Below are positions 54,766 to 63,049 of a stretch of 64,000 bases of DNA, piece after piece. Every line of letters begins with the position of its first letter. Position 1 is the first letter of the stretch. Both the position numbers and the translations under genes were made by a program. The notes beneath the pieces are model-generated. The model did not search any database, was not told the DNA's origin, and saw nothing but the letters and a program-made list of their open reading frames with translations. Location: contig WYBR01000062.1 of NCBI GenBank assembly GCA_011525805.1, positions 1-64,000 on the forward strand. Reading direction: 5' to 3'. Source of the DNA: Vicinamibacteraceae bacterium. GTDB lineage: Bacteria; Planctomycetota; Phycisphaerae; Phycisphaerales; UBA5793.

Positions 54766-54882
54766 GGTGGGGTGGAATCCTACGCGGGCGGAACGTAGGG
54801 TCGATTTCCGCGCGGCAACGTCGCGCACGGCACGCGTCGCGCGGCTCCACCGCGCCGATTGACCTTCGGGAGAATTGATCCG

Positions 54883-55860
54883 ATGCAGCACCTTCTCTAC
54901 GCCCGTTGCGCCGCCGCCGGGCTGACTCTCATCTGCGCCGCGATGGCCGGCGCGGCGCCGCCCGACCGCATCATCCTTCGGGGCGGCGACGCGCTCTCCG
55001 GTCACATCGTTGAAACGACCGACTCGGGCGTGATCTTCGAGCACGAGGTGCTCGGGCGGCTGCTCATCGCCCGGGACAAGATCGAATCGATCAACCCGAA
55101 CGGACCGGAAGCGCCGCCGCCCGCCGACGCCGCGACTGGAGATTCCGCCGAGCCGCAGGCTGAAGTGTCCGCCGAACCGGCGCTCGATGTCGCGGAAACA
55201 CCGAAGGCAAACTGGAAGTCCCGCTTCGAGGCGGGATTCAACGGAAGCGAGGGACGGACGGAGAGGCTCGACGGCCGCATCACCTTCGCCACGGAGCGCC
55301 GCACCGAGGAGACCCGATTCGCCTTCGACGCCAACTACCGCACCGCCACAAGCCGCGGCGATCGGACGCAGAACAAATTCGACACCGGGGCAATTCACGA
55401 CTGGTACTTCAACGATTCGCCCTGGCTGGCGTTTGCGCAGGGGCGGTTCGAAGTCGACGAGTTCGCCGACTACGACCAGCGCTACTCCCTTGGCGGCGGC
55501 GTCGGCTACTCGTTCATCAAGAACGACCGGACGGAACTCGTCGGCCGCGTGGGTCTCGGCGGTTCGATGCTCAACGGCGGTCCGAACGACGGCGATATCA
55601 CGCCCGAGGGCATCCTCAAGATTGACCTCACCCACCGCCTGACCGACATCACGCGCGTGATCGCGGGCGCCGAGTACTACCCCGACCTCAGTCGATTCGG
55701 CGACTACCGCGCCGTGCTCAGCGCGGCGATCGAGACAAAACTCGCGGCCGACAGTCCCGCCAGCCTCAAGTTCGGCGCACGCCACGAGTTCGAGGAGCGG
55801 CAGGCCTTCGACCAGGATGACCTGCTCGAGTTCTTCGGCCTGTTGGTGATTGAGTTCTGA
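54883..55860 (+). CDS. Exported DUF481-family (YdiY-like) outer-membrane protein
   Basis: 325 residues from ATG 54883 (GGGAGAA 9 bases upstream). Signal peptide LYARCAAAGLTLICAAMAGA. A short beta domain (about residues 28-65: RIILRGGDALSGHIVETTDSG, then LGRLLIARDKIESI) precedes a Pro/Ala linker. Residues about 105-325 are repeated beta strands (WKSRFEAGFNGSEGRTERLD, RTEETRFAFDANYRTATSRG, YSLGGGVGYSF) of the DUF481 type, a putative outer-membrane barrel. It ends with an aromatic/charged last strand (LLVIEF), as barrel proteins usually do. Confidence 0.8.
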   Translation: MQHLLYARCAAAGLTLICAAMAGAAPPDRIILRGGDALSGHIVETTDSGVIFEHEVLGRLLIARDKIESINPNGPEAPPPADAATGDSAEPQAEVSAEPALDVAETPKANWKSRFEAGFNGSEGRTERLDGRITFATERRTEETRFAFDANYRTATSRGDRTQNKFDTGAIHDWYFNDSPWLAFAQGRFEVDEFADYDQRYSLGGGVGYSFIKNDRTELVGRVGLGGSMLNGGPNDGDITPEGILKIDLTHRLTDITRVIAGAEYYPDLSRFGDYRAVLSAAIETKLAADSPASLKFGARHEFEERQAFDQDDLLEFFGLLVIEF

Positions 55861-55918
55861 TGGAGCGGCCGCGAGGGGCGCGCGGCGGCGAAAGCGCCGG
55901 CGCGGCGCGGGACAACCA

Positions 55919-57223
55919 TCAGGCGTCTTCGCGCTGCTCGTCCAGGCGGCGGCGCAGGAGGTCAAGACCCAGACGCCCGGCCCCGCCGAGCGAGGCCCGC
56001 TGTGCGATGCTCTCATCGATGGGCAGGCCCTTCATCGCCTCGATCTCGCGGCCGACCTGCTGGTACGCCTCGCGGAAAGGCACGCCCTGCGCCGCGAGGT
56101 CGATGGCCCGGTCGGTGGCGAACATCGCGGGCGTGATTGCCTCGCGCATCTTCGCGCGGTCGAACTCCATCGACGCCACGAGATCGGGCACGATCTCCAG
56201 CGCCGCCAGGCCGCGCATCAGGGCGCGGATTACCGGCTCCTTCGTGGCCTGGAGGTCGCGCTGATAGCCGCTGGGCAGGGCGACAACCGCCGCAAGTTCC
56301 GCCATCGCACCTTCAACCACCGCGCCGGAGGCGCGCAGCAACTCCACCACGTCCGGATTGCGCTTGTTGGGCATGATCGAACTGCCCGTCGTGAAGCGCT
56401 CCGGCAGGCGGACAAAGCCGAACTCCTCCGTCGTGAAAAGGCTCAGGTCCCACGCGAAACGCCGCACCTCGAGCAGCGCCTGGTGAAGCGAGTGCAGGAC
56501 CGCCATCTCAAAGCGGCCGCGGCTGTTCTGCGCGTACATCGCGTTGACCTGCACGCGGTCAAAGCCCAGTTCGTCGCTCACCACCTGCCGGTCAAGATCG
56601 AGGTTGACGCCGTAGCCCGCCGCCGTCCCGAGCGGGCACGTGTTGATCCACCCGCGCGTGGAGCGCGTCAGCATCGCGATGTCGATGAATGACTCGGCGA
56701 ACGCGGCGCACCACAACCCCACGGTCGAAGGCACGGCTCGCTGGAGATGCGTGTAGCCGGGCATGGGAGTGCGGTCGTCCGCGGCGGCCCGCTCCAGGAA
56801 CATCTCCGCGATGTCAAGCGCGATCGCGACGAGGCGGTCGAGTTGGTCGCGCAGGTACAACCGCGTGGCGACGAGGACCTGGTCGTTGCGGCTGCGCCCG
56901 GTGTGGACCTTGCGGCCGGCGTCGCCGAGTCGCTCGGTCAGGAAGGCTTCGATCGCGGAGTGGCCGTCCTCATAACGGTCATCAAGAACGAACTGCCCCG
57001 AGGCGACCGACTCGTCCAGTCCCTTGAGCGCCGCCGAGAGCGCCGCTGACTCTTTGCCGTCAAGAATGCCAATGCGCTGAAGGCCGTTGACGTGCGCGAT
57101 CGAGGCGCGGATGTCATAGCGCAGCAGGTGCTGGTCGAGGCGGACATCTTCGCCGGCGAGGAAGCGCATGATCCGCTCATCGACGTCGGCGCCACCCTTG
57201 TCCCAGATCGGCCGCTCACTCAT
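55919..57223 (-). CDS. argH: Argininosuccinate lyase
   Basis: 434 residues, standard length. It splits argininosuccinate to arginine and fumarate, the last step of the pathway. HTGRSRNDQV (about residues 104-113), TPMPGYTHLQRAVP (about 150-163) and the signature GSSIMPNKRNPD (about 275-286, catalytic Ser) are all present. It is the last gene of the arg operon. Its ATG overlaps the argC stop by 8 bases, so translation is coupled. Confidence 0.95.
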   Translation of the reverse strand: MSERPIWDKGGADVDERIMRFLAGEDVRLDQHLLRYDIRASIAHVNGLQRIGILDGKESAALSAALKGLDESVASGQFVLDDRYEDGHSAIEAFLTERLGDAGRKVHTGRSRNDQVLVATRLYLRDQLDRLVAIALDIAEMFLERAAADDRTPMPGYTHLQRAVPSTVGLWCAAFAESFIDIAMLTRSTRGWINTCPLGTAAGYGVNLDLDRQVVSDELGFDRVQVNAMYAQNSRGRFEMAVLHSLHQALLEVRRFAWDLSLFTTEEFGFVRLPERFTTGSSIMPNKRNPDVVELLRASGAVVEGAMAELAAVVALPSGYQRDLQATKEPVIRALMRGLAALEIVPDLVASMEFDRAKMREAITPAMFATDRAIDLAAQGVPFREAYQQVGREIEAMKGLPIDESIAQRASLGGAGRLGLDLLRRRLDEQREDA

Positions 57224-58178
57224 GATCGATCCCCGAGAGTTCATCGAAGCCGCAGGCGAGGTTGACGTTCTGGACGGCCTGCGTGGCGGCGCCCTTGAGG
57301 AGGTTGTCGATGGTGGCGACGACGGCGGCGCGCGAGCCATCCTCGGCCGCGGTCCAGCCGCCGATGCAGACGTGATGCCGGCCGGCGATGTCGCGCACCA
57401 GCGGCGCCTTCTCGCCCGTCAGGCGGATGAGCGGCTCAAGGCCGTACGCACGCTCGTAGCGCCGGCCCATCTCCTCCGAGGTAACCGGCGCGCTCAGCGG
57501 CAGGTTGACCGTCACCGTGATGCCGCGGAAGAAAGGCGCGACGTGCGGCAGGAAGTGCACCGACCGGCCGAGATGGCGCGAGACTTCGCGTTCGTGCAGA
57601 TGCCCGGTGAGCGAGTACGGCAGCAGGTTGTCGCGGAGGATTTCGGGGTTGTTCTTGTCGGAGGGCGTCACACCCGCGCCGCTGTAGCCGCTCACGCCAA
57701 AGATCGTCGGCGCGCCGCCGAGGACGTCGAGCATCGGCGCGATGGCGAGTTGCGCCGCCGTGGCGTAGCAGCCGGGGTTGGCGATGCGCCGCTCGCCGCG
57801 GAGGCGGTCGCGGAACCGCTCGGGCAGGCCGTAGACCCAGGAGTCGGCGAAGCGGTAATCGGCGCTGACATCGACAATGACGCGCTGCGGCCGAGTCCCG
57901 GCCTCGATGGCAGTGACGTAGCGGCGCGCCTCGCCGTTGGGCAGGGCAAGGATGATGACCTGGGCCTCCGAATCCGCGACCCCCCGCTCATCGAGGCTGG
58001 AGAAGCGCAGACCGCTCGGCGCGCCGGCGACGTGCGCCGCCACCTCCTGCCCGTCGAGCGACCGCGAACTGACGAAGTCGATGTGCAGGCGGGGATGCTG
58101 TGCGGCGAGGCGAACGAGTTCGCCTCCCACGTAGCCGCGTGCGCCCACGATGCCGATGCTGGTCCGGGCGCCGGCCAT
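57216..58178 (-). CDS. argC: N-acetyl-gamma-glutamyl-phosphate reductase
   Basis: 320 residues. It reduces N-acetylglutamyl phosphate with NADPH. The nucleotide loop GIVGARGYVGGEL is at residues 9-21 and the catalytic Cys is C137 in NPGCYATAA. SGYSGAGVTPSD and HFLPHVAPFFRGI further identify the enzyme. I start at ATG 58178, which shares one base with the argA/B stop, because the earlier in-frame ATG is antisense-like. Its place between argA/B and argH fits the pathway order. Confidence 0.94.
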   Translation of the reverse strand: MAGARTSIGIVGARGYVGGELVRLAAQHPRLHIDFVSSRSLDGQEVAAHVAGAPSGLRFSSLDERGVADSEAQVIILALPNGEARRYVTAIEAGTRPQRVIVDVSADYRFADSWVYGLPERFRDRLRGERRIANPGCYATAAQLAIAPMLDVLGGAPTIFGVSGYSGAGVTPSDKNNPEILRDNLLPYSLTGHLHEREVSRHLGRSVHFLPHVAPFFRGITVTVNLPLSAPVTSEEMGRRYERAYGLEPLIRLTGEKAPLVRDIAGRHHVCIGGWTAAEDGSRAAVVATIDNLLKGAATQAVQNVNLACGFDELSGIDHE

Positions 58179-59506
58179 CACGAAGGCTCCGCCGATCCGT
58201 GCGCGATGAGCGTCGCGGGCATGGCCAGGGCCTTCTCGATGCACCACTTCACCTGCGCGAAGTCCTCGAGGCCGTACCAGAAGACCGTCCACACGTCGGT
58301 GCGGTAACTGCCCTGCGCCTTCTCGAAGTACCAGGGGTTGATGGGGTTCTCGGACCGGCTCCGCCAGAACATGCGAGGAAGGTCGCCGCGCATGCGCAGC
58401 CAGAGCGCTGCACCGAGGCCGATGCCCTGCGCTTCCTTCGTCACGGCGAACTTGTCGAGATAAGGAATGTCCCCTTCGAGCGTGATGATCGCCGTCGCCC
58501 GGTACGAATCCGACAGGTACAGCCGGTAACAGTCCTTCTTGGAGAAGTAGTCCGGGTCGAGTTTCCTCTGGAAGCAGTTCTCAAGGAGAGTCCGCAGCCG
58601 ATCCCGGTCGGCATCGTCGAAGGAAGCCAGGCAGCGGACCCGCTCGCCGCGCTGGACGAGCGTGCCCGAGCCGCGGTGAGTGAAAAGTTCGCGCGCCAGG
58701 TGCTCGGGCGAAGTGATCGAAACGGACGATGAGTGCGGCAGATCGTCGAGGAGTTCCTTGATCTCCTGCAACTTGAGCCGCATCCCGCCGTTCACCCACG
58801 GCTGACTGATGAGGTGCTCGTACTCCTCCGCGAGGTTGATCGCCGGGATGATGCGACCGTGGTGGTCGAGCAGCCCGCCCGTGGGTGTGAGGAAGATGAT
58901 CTTGTGCGGCTGGAGTTTGATGGCCAGATCGGCCGCGGCGACATCGGCGTTGATGTTGAGGATCTGCCCACCCGCCGTCTCGCCGAGGCACGCGAGGATC
59001 GGCAGGTGCCCGGCGCGGATGCTCGACTCGATGGCGTCGAGGTGGATGTCCACCACCTCGCCGACGAGGCCGAGGCGAGGATCCTCGGCGGGCCTGGCGA
59101 CGAAGACGCCGGTCGTGATCGGCCGGGCGCGGGTGCCGAGGCTTTCGAGCGCTTCGACGAGTTTGAGGTTCTCGCGCTGAAAGACCTTGCGGGCGATTTC
59201 GAGGACCTGCGGCGTGGTGACGCGCAGGCCGTCGATGCGGCTCGTCTCGATCCCCGCTTCCTTGAGCGCGACGTCGAGTTGCGGCCCGGCGCCGTGGATC
59301 ACGATCGGATACAGCCCGACGTGATGCAGGAACGTCAGCGCCGAGGCAAGCGCCTCAAGGTTGTCGCTCACAATTCCGCCGCCGACCTTGACCACGGCGA
59401 ATCGCTTCGAGTCGACGCTGCTGAACTGCTTGAGGTACTGCTCAACCTCCTTGCGCGAACCGATGTTCGAGAGGAGGGTCGTGATGATCTCGCGGGTCTG
59501 TCGCAT
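58178..59506 (-). CDS. argB: Bifunctional N-acetylglutamate synthase/kinase (Xanthomonas-type)
   Basis: 442 residues: an amino-acid kinase domain (about 1-280) plus a GNAT acetyltransferase domain (about 285-442). The kinase has AVVKVGGGIVSDN (about residues 38-50), IVIHGAGPQLD (about 68-78) and NINADVAAADLAI. The GNAT part has DSYRATAIITLEGDIPYLDKF and the acetyl-CoA loop EAQGIGLGAALW. This fusion, seen in Xanthomonas and vertebrates, makes N-acetylglutamate and phosphorylates it, replacing separate argA and argB. Arginine often inhibits such enzymes. It lies between argE and argC. Confidence 0.92.
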   Translation of the reverse strand: MRQTREIITTLLSNIGSRKEVEQYLKQFSSVDSKRFAVVKVGGGIVSDNLEALASALTFLHHVGLYPIVIHGAGPQLDVALKEAGIETSRIDGLRVTTPQVLEIARKVFQRENLKLVEALESLGTRARPITTGVFVARPAEDPRLGLVGEVVDIHLDAIESSIRAGHLPILACLGETAGGQILNINADVAAADLAIKLQPHKIIFLTPTGGLLDHHGRIIPAINLAEEYEHLISQPWVNGGMRLKLQEIKELLDDLPHSSSVSITSPEHLARELFTHRGSGTLVQRGERVRCLASFDDADRDRLRTLLENCFQRKLDPDYFSKKDCYRLYLSDSYRATAIITLEGDIPYLDKFAVTKEAQGIGLGAALWLRMRGDLPRMFWRSRSENPINPWYFEKAQGSYRTDVWTVFWYGLEDFAQVKWCIEKALAMPATLIAHGSAEPS

Positions 59507-59554
59507 GAGTGCTGCCGATGGGCGAAAAACGACGCTGTCTCCACCCGGAGACGA

Positions 59555-60673
59555 TCAGGATGATAGAAGCCGCGCGTACGTCGCGGTAACGCTCTCCAAG
59601 TCGGCGAGCGGCACGGTTTCATCAGGTCGGTGAGCCTGGGCGATGTCGCCGGGACCGAAGACCAGGCTCGCCAGCCCGGCCTCGGAGAAGAGCGACCCCT
59701 CCGACCAGAAGTCCACGGGTTCGCCAAGCGCCAGGCCGAGGCGAGTGGCGACGCCCCGCGCCTTCTCGATGGCGGCCGTGACCTCCGCCGGCGCCGCCGG
59801 CAGCGAGGGGCCGGAAAAGCCCGTGCTCCAGCGCACCCGCTGCGGGTCCGGGGCGCGACACTGAAAGTCGCGGATCAACTCGTCCGTGGCCTGGCCGGGA
59901 AGCGGGCGGATGCCGAAACGGATGCGCGCCTCGGCGGCGATCATGTTCGCCTTGATGCCGCCCTCAAAGATCCCGATGTTGAAGCGCACGCCGGTCAGCG
60001 GGCCGAAGGAGTCGGCCTCGCGGCCGCGGGCGTGCTCGATCGCGGCGGCGGCCCAGCGGACCGCTTCGTGGATGGCGCTGTCGCGCAGCGCACGCGCGGA
60101 GGAGCCGTGGCCCGGTGTGCCGGTGAAGACGCCCGCCGCCGTCGCCAAGCCGCGATGTGCGGTAACGGCGCAACCGCCCGTCGGCTCGGCCACGATCGCG
60201 GCATCGAACGACTTGAGCAGATCGCGGCGCTCCTTGAGGAACGACCGCACGCAGACGCTCTGCCCCGCCTCTTCGTCGGTGGTGAAGAGCATGGCGGCGT
60301 CGCCGTCGGTCTGCTGCGCGCCGGCGAGCCAGCACGCGGCCGCGCCCTTCACATCGCACGCGCCCAGGCCGATGGCGCGATCATTGGTGAGGCGCAGCGT
60401 GAAGGGGTCGGCGCTCCAGCCCTCCGCAGCGGGAACGGTGTCGAGGTGGTTGTTGAAGAGCAGACGCGGCCTCTTTCCGCGAATGGCGAAGAGGGCAACG
60501 CAGCCTTCGCCGTAGTCCGCCAGGTCGCAGGTGAAGCCGCACTCGCGCAGGACGGCGCCGATGAAATCGAGAATGCCCTTCGCTCGCGCTGCATCGCGCG
60601 GAGGATTGGTCGTGTCGATGGCGACCAGGGCACGCAGGTGGTCGAGAGCCGGGTTCAGAAGCGCGCCTGACAT
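59555..60673 (-). CDS. argE: M20-family deacylase, N-acetylornithine or N-acetylcitrulline deacetylase
   Basis: 372 residues. Zinc ligands are visible: H76 and D78 (NNHLDTVP), D107 (GACDVKGA), E134 and E135 (TTDEEAG) with the general base. The lid domain (about 175-280) is normal for ArgE/DapE. The neighbours (fused argA/B, argC, argH, argG) match the Xanthomonas arrangement, in which this enzyme removes acetyl from N-acetylcitrulline, so I lean to that substrate. Sequence alone does not decide. The gap to argG is about 160 bases and holds two repeats. Confidence 0.85.
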   Translation of the reverse strand: MSGALLNPALDHLRALVAIDTTNPPRDAARAKGILDFIGAVLRECGFTCDLADYGEGCVALFAIRGKRPRLLFNNHLDTVPAAEGWSADPFTLRLTNDRAIGLGACDVKGAAACWLAGAQQTDGDAAMLFTTDEEAGQSVCVRSFLKERRDLLKSFDAAIVAEPTGGCAVTAHRGLATAAGVFTGTPGHGSSARALRDSAIHEAVRWAAAAIEHARGREADSFGPLTGVRFNIGIFEGGIKANMIAAEARIRFGIRPLPGQATDELIRDFQCRAPDPQRVRWSTGFSGPSLPAAPAEVTAAIEKARGVATRLGLALGEPVDFWSEGSLFSEAGLASLVFGPGDIAQAHRPDETVPLADLESVTATYARLLSS

Positions 60674-60729
60674 TCGTGCGTTCCGTGATCCGCGTCAAAC
60701 CTGATTCGATCATCCCTTCGCACGCGCCG

Positions 60730-60767
60730 CGCTCCCCTTCGCAGAGCCTCCGGGTCGCGGCTAAGCG
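60730..60767 (+). repeat. Dispersed intergenic repeat, copy D
   Basis: Core CGCAGAGCCTCCGGGTCGCGGC, as in copies A-C. It lies between argG and argE and so, unlike the other copies, inside an operon. Confidence 0.7.
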
Positions 60768-60776
60768 GTGCATCCC

Positions 60777-60812
60777 CTAGTGCCTAGTGCCTAATGCCCA
60801 GTGCCCAATGCC
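60777..60812 (+). repeat. Heptanucleotide tandem repeat (TGCCTAG/TGCCCAA)
   Basis: Five consecutive 7-base units TGCCTAG, TGCCTAA, TGCCCAG, TGCCCAA and TGCC, varying at two positions. It resembles the short tandem heptamers known from cyanobacteria. It sits just after argG. Confidence 0.7.
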
Positions 60813-60832
60813 TTCTCCCGCGCCCCTCCATC

Positions 60833-62038
60833 TCACAACTTGTGGATCGGATTGATCATCGCCGAGATCGTCGAACTCTGGCCGAAGAGTTTGATGAAGC
60901 CGACCGCCTCGGTCACCGTCCAGTCGGCGCTCTGGGCGTAAGAAGCGCCGGGGCGTTCGAGGACGTGTTTCGAATCAACCTTCACGGCGCAGAGCGAGCC
61001 GCCGAAGGTTTCGAGCGTGACTTCGCCGGTGACGAAGCGCTGCGAACTGGCGAGCGCCGCTTCGAGGTCGCTCTTGAGCGGCTCGTAGAAGAAGCCCTTG
61101 TAGACGAGTTGGACCCACCAGTCGGCCGCCTGGCGCTTGAAGTTCGCCTGCCAGGAGGTGTGAATCGCCTCTTCGAGGCCGCGATGCGCGTGCATGAGCG
61201 CAGCGATTCCGGGGCATTCGAAGACGATGCGGGCCTTGAGGCCGATCGTCGTATCGCTCGAGTAGATGTGCCGCCCGACGCCGTAGGCGCCAAAGACCTT
61301 GTTGAGTCTCTGGAGCATCTTCGGCCCGGCGAGTTTTTCCCCGTCCACGCTCATCGGCACACCCTTCTCGAAGCCGATGCGCACGCGCCGCCTCTCGCGC
61401 GGCCAGCGGCTCGGATGGGCGCACATCTTCCATGTGTCATCGTCGGGCGCATCGTACTTGTCGATCTCCGAGCCGCTGATCGTCACCCCGAGAATGTTCT
61501 CGTTGATAGAGTACTTGCTCGTGCTCGTGCGCACCTCGATGCCGCGCTCCTTGAGATACGCCTGCTCGTAGGCGCGGACCTGCCGGTGCTCGTGCTGAAT
61601 GTCGCGGATGGGCGAGAGGATGTTGAAGTCGCCCAGCGAGCGGACGGTCTGGTCGAAGCGGACCTGGTCGTTGCCCATGCCGGTGCAGCCGTGCGCGAAG
61701 TTCTTCGTGCCGACCTTGCGGCAGTGTTCGAGGCTCTTGCGCACGATCACGTAGCGGTCGGAGCAGAGCATGGGGTACTGGTCCTGGTACGCCCCGCCGA
61801 ACTGCACGAGAGGGACGACGAACTCGTCCCACAGGTCCTGCGCGGCATTGACGGTGATGTGCCCGGCCGCGCCCACGTCGCGCGAGCGCTTCTCGATGTA
61901 GGCCCGCTCCTCATCGCTCACTCCGCCCGTGTCGACGAAGAGAGTGATGACCTCGTAACCCTTCTCCTTGAGGTATGGGACGCAGAAACTCGTGTCAAGC
62001 CCGCCCGAAAACGCCAGAACCACCTTCTCGCCGGCCAT
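60833..62038 (-). CDS. argG: Argininosuccinate synthase
   Basis: 401 residues from ATG 62038 (GGAG upstream). It joins citrulline and aspartate with ATP. The PP-loop LAFSGGLDTS is at residues 8-17, HGCTGMGNDQVRF (about 118-130) is the citrulline/ATP site, and the KYSINENILG and SSDTTIGLKARI segments follow. The chain is of the longer type with a C-terminal helix. It is the first gene of the arg operon. Its upstream space has a heptamer repeat and no clear ARG-box is visible. Confidence 0.95.
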   Translation of the reverse strand: MAGEKVVLAFSGGLDTSFCVPYLKEKGYEVITLFVDTGGVSDEERAYIEKRSRDVGAAGHITVNAAQDLWDEFVVPLVQFGGAYQDQYPMLCSDRYVIVRKSLEHCRKVGTKNFAHGCTGMGNDQVRFDQTVRSLGDFNILSPIRDIQHEHRQVRAYEQAYLKERGIEVRTSTSKYSINENILGVTISGSEIDKYDAPDDDTWKMCAHPSRWPRERRRVRIGFEKGVPMSVDGEKLAGPKMLQRLNKVFGAYGVGRHIYSSDTTIGLKARIVFECPGIAALMHAHRGLEEAIHTSWQANFKRQAADWWVQLVYKGFFYEPLKSDLEAALASSQRFVTGEVTLETFGGSLCAVKVDSKHVLERPGASYAQSADWTVTEAVGFIKLFGQSSTISAMINPIHKL

Positions 62039-62079
62039 GTGTCGCTCCGTTTCAAGGGAAGCGTGAGGATAGGAGAGAG

Positions 62080-62142
62080 CAGGGCTTGGGGCTTGGGGCT
62101 TGAGGCTTGGGGCCTGGGGCTTGGGGCTTGGGGAACTTGGGG
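62080..62142 (+). repeat. Heptanucleotide tandem repeat (GGGGCTT)
   Basis: About nine units of GGGGCTT with variants such as GAGGCTT and GGGGCCT, in the divergent space before argG. It has the same unit length as the repeat on the other side of argG, but a different sequence. Confidence 0.75.
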
Positions 62143-62229
62143 CGCGCCGCGGGAATCCGGGCAACAGGGCAACCGCGTTCATCGCAGGGCTACTGTTTGC
62201 GGTGAGGCGAGAGTCTGAGGAGGTTGAAC

Positions 62230-63033
62230 ATGATGAGAGGCTTCATGCTGGCGCCGGCGGTCCTCGCCGCGGCAGTCGTCTGCAACTCCTGCGGCAAGTC
62301 TGAGTCGGACCAGGCTGCCGCGACGTCGGCGACGGGGCAGCCGAGCGCCTCCCCTTCAGCGCCAACCGCGCCGCCGGCGGGGATGCCGCCCGAGTGGCTC
62401 TGGCCCGCGCTCTTCGGCTCATTCGAGGATGGCGGACACGAACGGGCCATGCAGGCGATCCTTGACGTCCCGGATCACCCCGAGCAGATCGTCGCCTTTG
62501 CACGCGACGCCAACGACTCGCTGTGCATCAGCGTCATGTTCATTCTCTCCGCGCTCGCGGACCGCACGCAGGATCCGAAGTACATTCCGGTCGCGACGTC
62601 CGTCGCCAGGCGCCTGGGCGAACTCGGCGAGAGCGACAGCACGATGGTCGTGCTGATGATGTACCCGCCGCAGATCGTCGGCACTCAAATGCTGACGACT
62701 CTCAACGACGATGAGGCCGGCCCGCTCGACCACTGCGGCGTCGCCAACTGGATCTGCGATTGGCGCGAGCGCGACGCCCCCTCCGTCGAAGCGATCATCG
62801 CCGCCGGCGATCCGCGCTTTCGTTCGCTCTTCGAGACCGCGCTGACGCGGATGGACCGCGACCACGCCGTGCTCGCTCTCAACGCCGTGCGCGTCCTGCG
62901 CTGCTGCGGGCGCATCAACGGCGAGGAGAGCCTGGGCCTGCTCGATCGCTGGCAGGCACATTTCGGCGACCTGCAGGGACTCGGCTCGCTCTACGAGGCG
63001 GTCCGGCGCGAGTGCGACTCGCCCGACCGATAG
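62230..63033 (+). CDS. Lipoprotein with helical repeats, function unknown
   Basis: 267 residues from ATG 62230 (AGGAGG 6 bases upstream). The signal peptide ends at a lipobox-like VVCNSC (Cys 22). A Ser/Pro/Ala linker follows, then a helical domain with HEAT-like units (HERAMQAILDVPDHPEQIV, VMFILSALADRTQD, YIPVATSVARRLGELGES). I recognise no family. It is divergent from argG, across the GGGGCTT repeat. Confidence 0.65.
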   Translation: MMRGFMLAPAVLAAAVVCNSCGKSESDQAAATSATGQPSASPSAPTAPPAGMPPEWLWPALFGSFEDGGHERAMQAILDVPDHPEQIVAFARDANDSLCISVMFILSALADRTQDPKYIPVATSVARRLGELGESDSTMVVLMMYPPQIVGTQMLTTLNDDEAGPLDHCGVANWICDWRERDAPSVEAIIAAGDPRFRSLFETALTRMDRDHAVLALNAVRVLRCCGRINGEESLGLLDRWQAHFGDLQGLGSLYEAVRRECDSPDR

Positions 63034-63049
63034 GAACTGCCCGCTTCGC

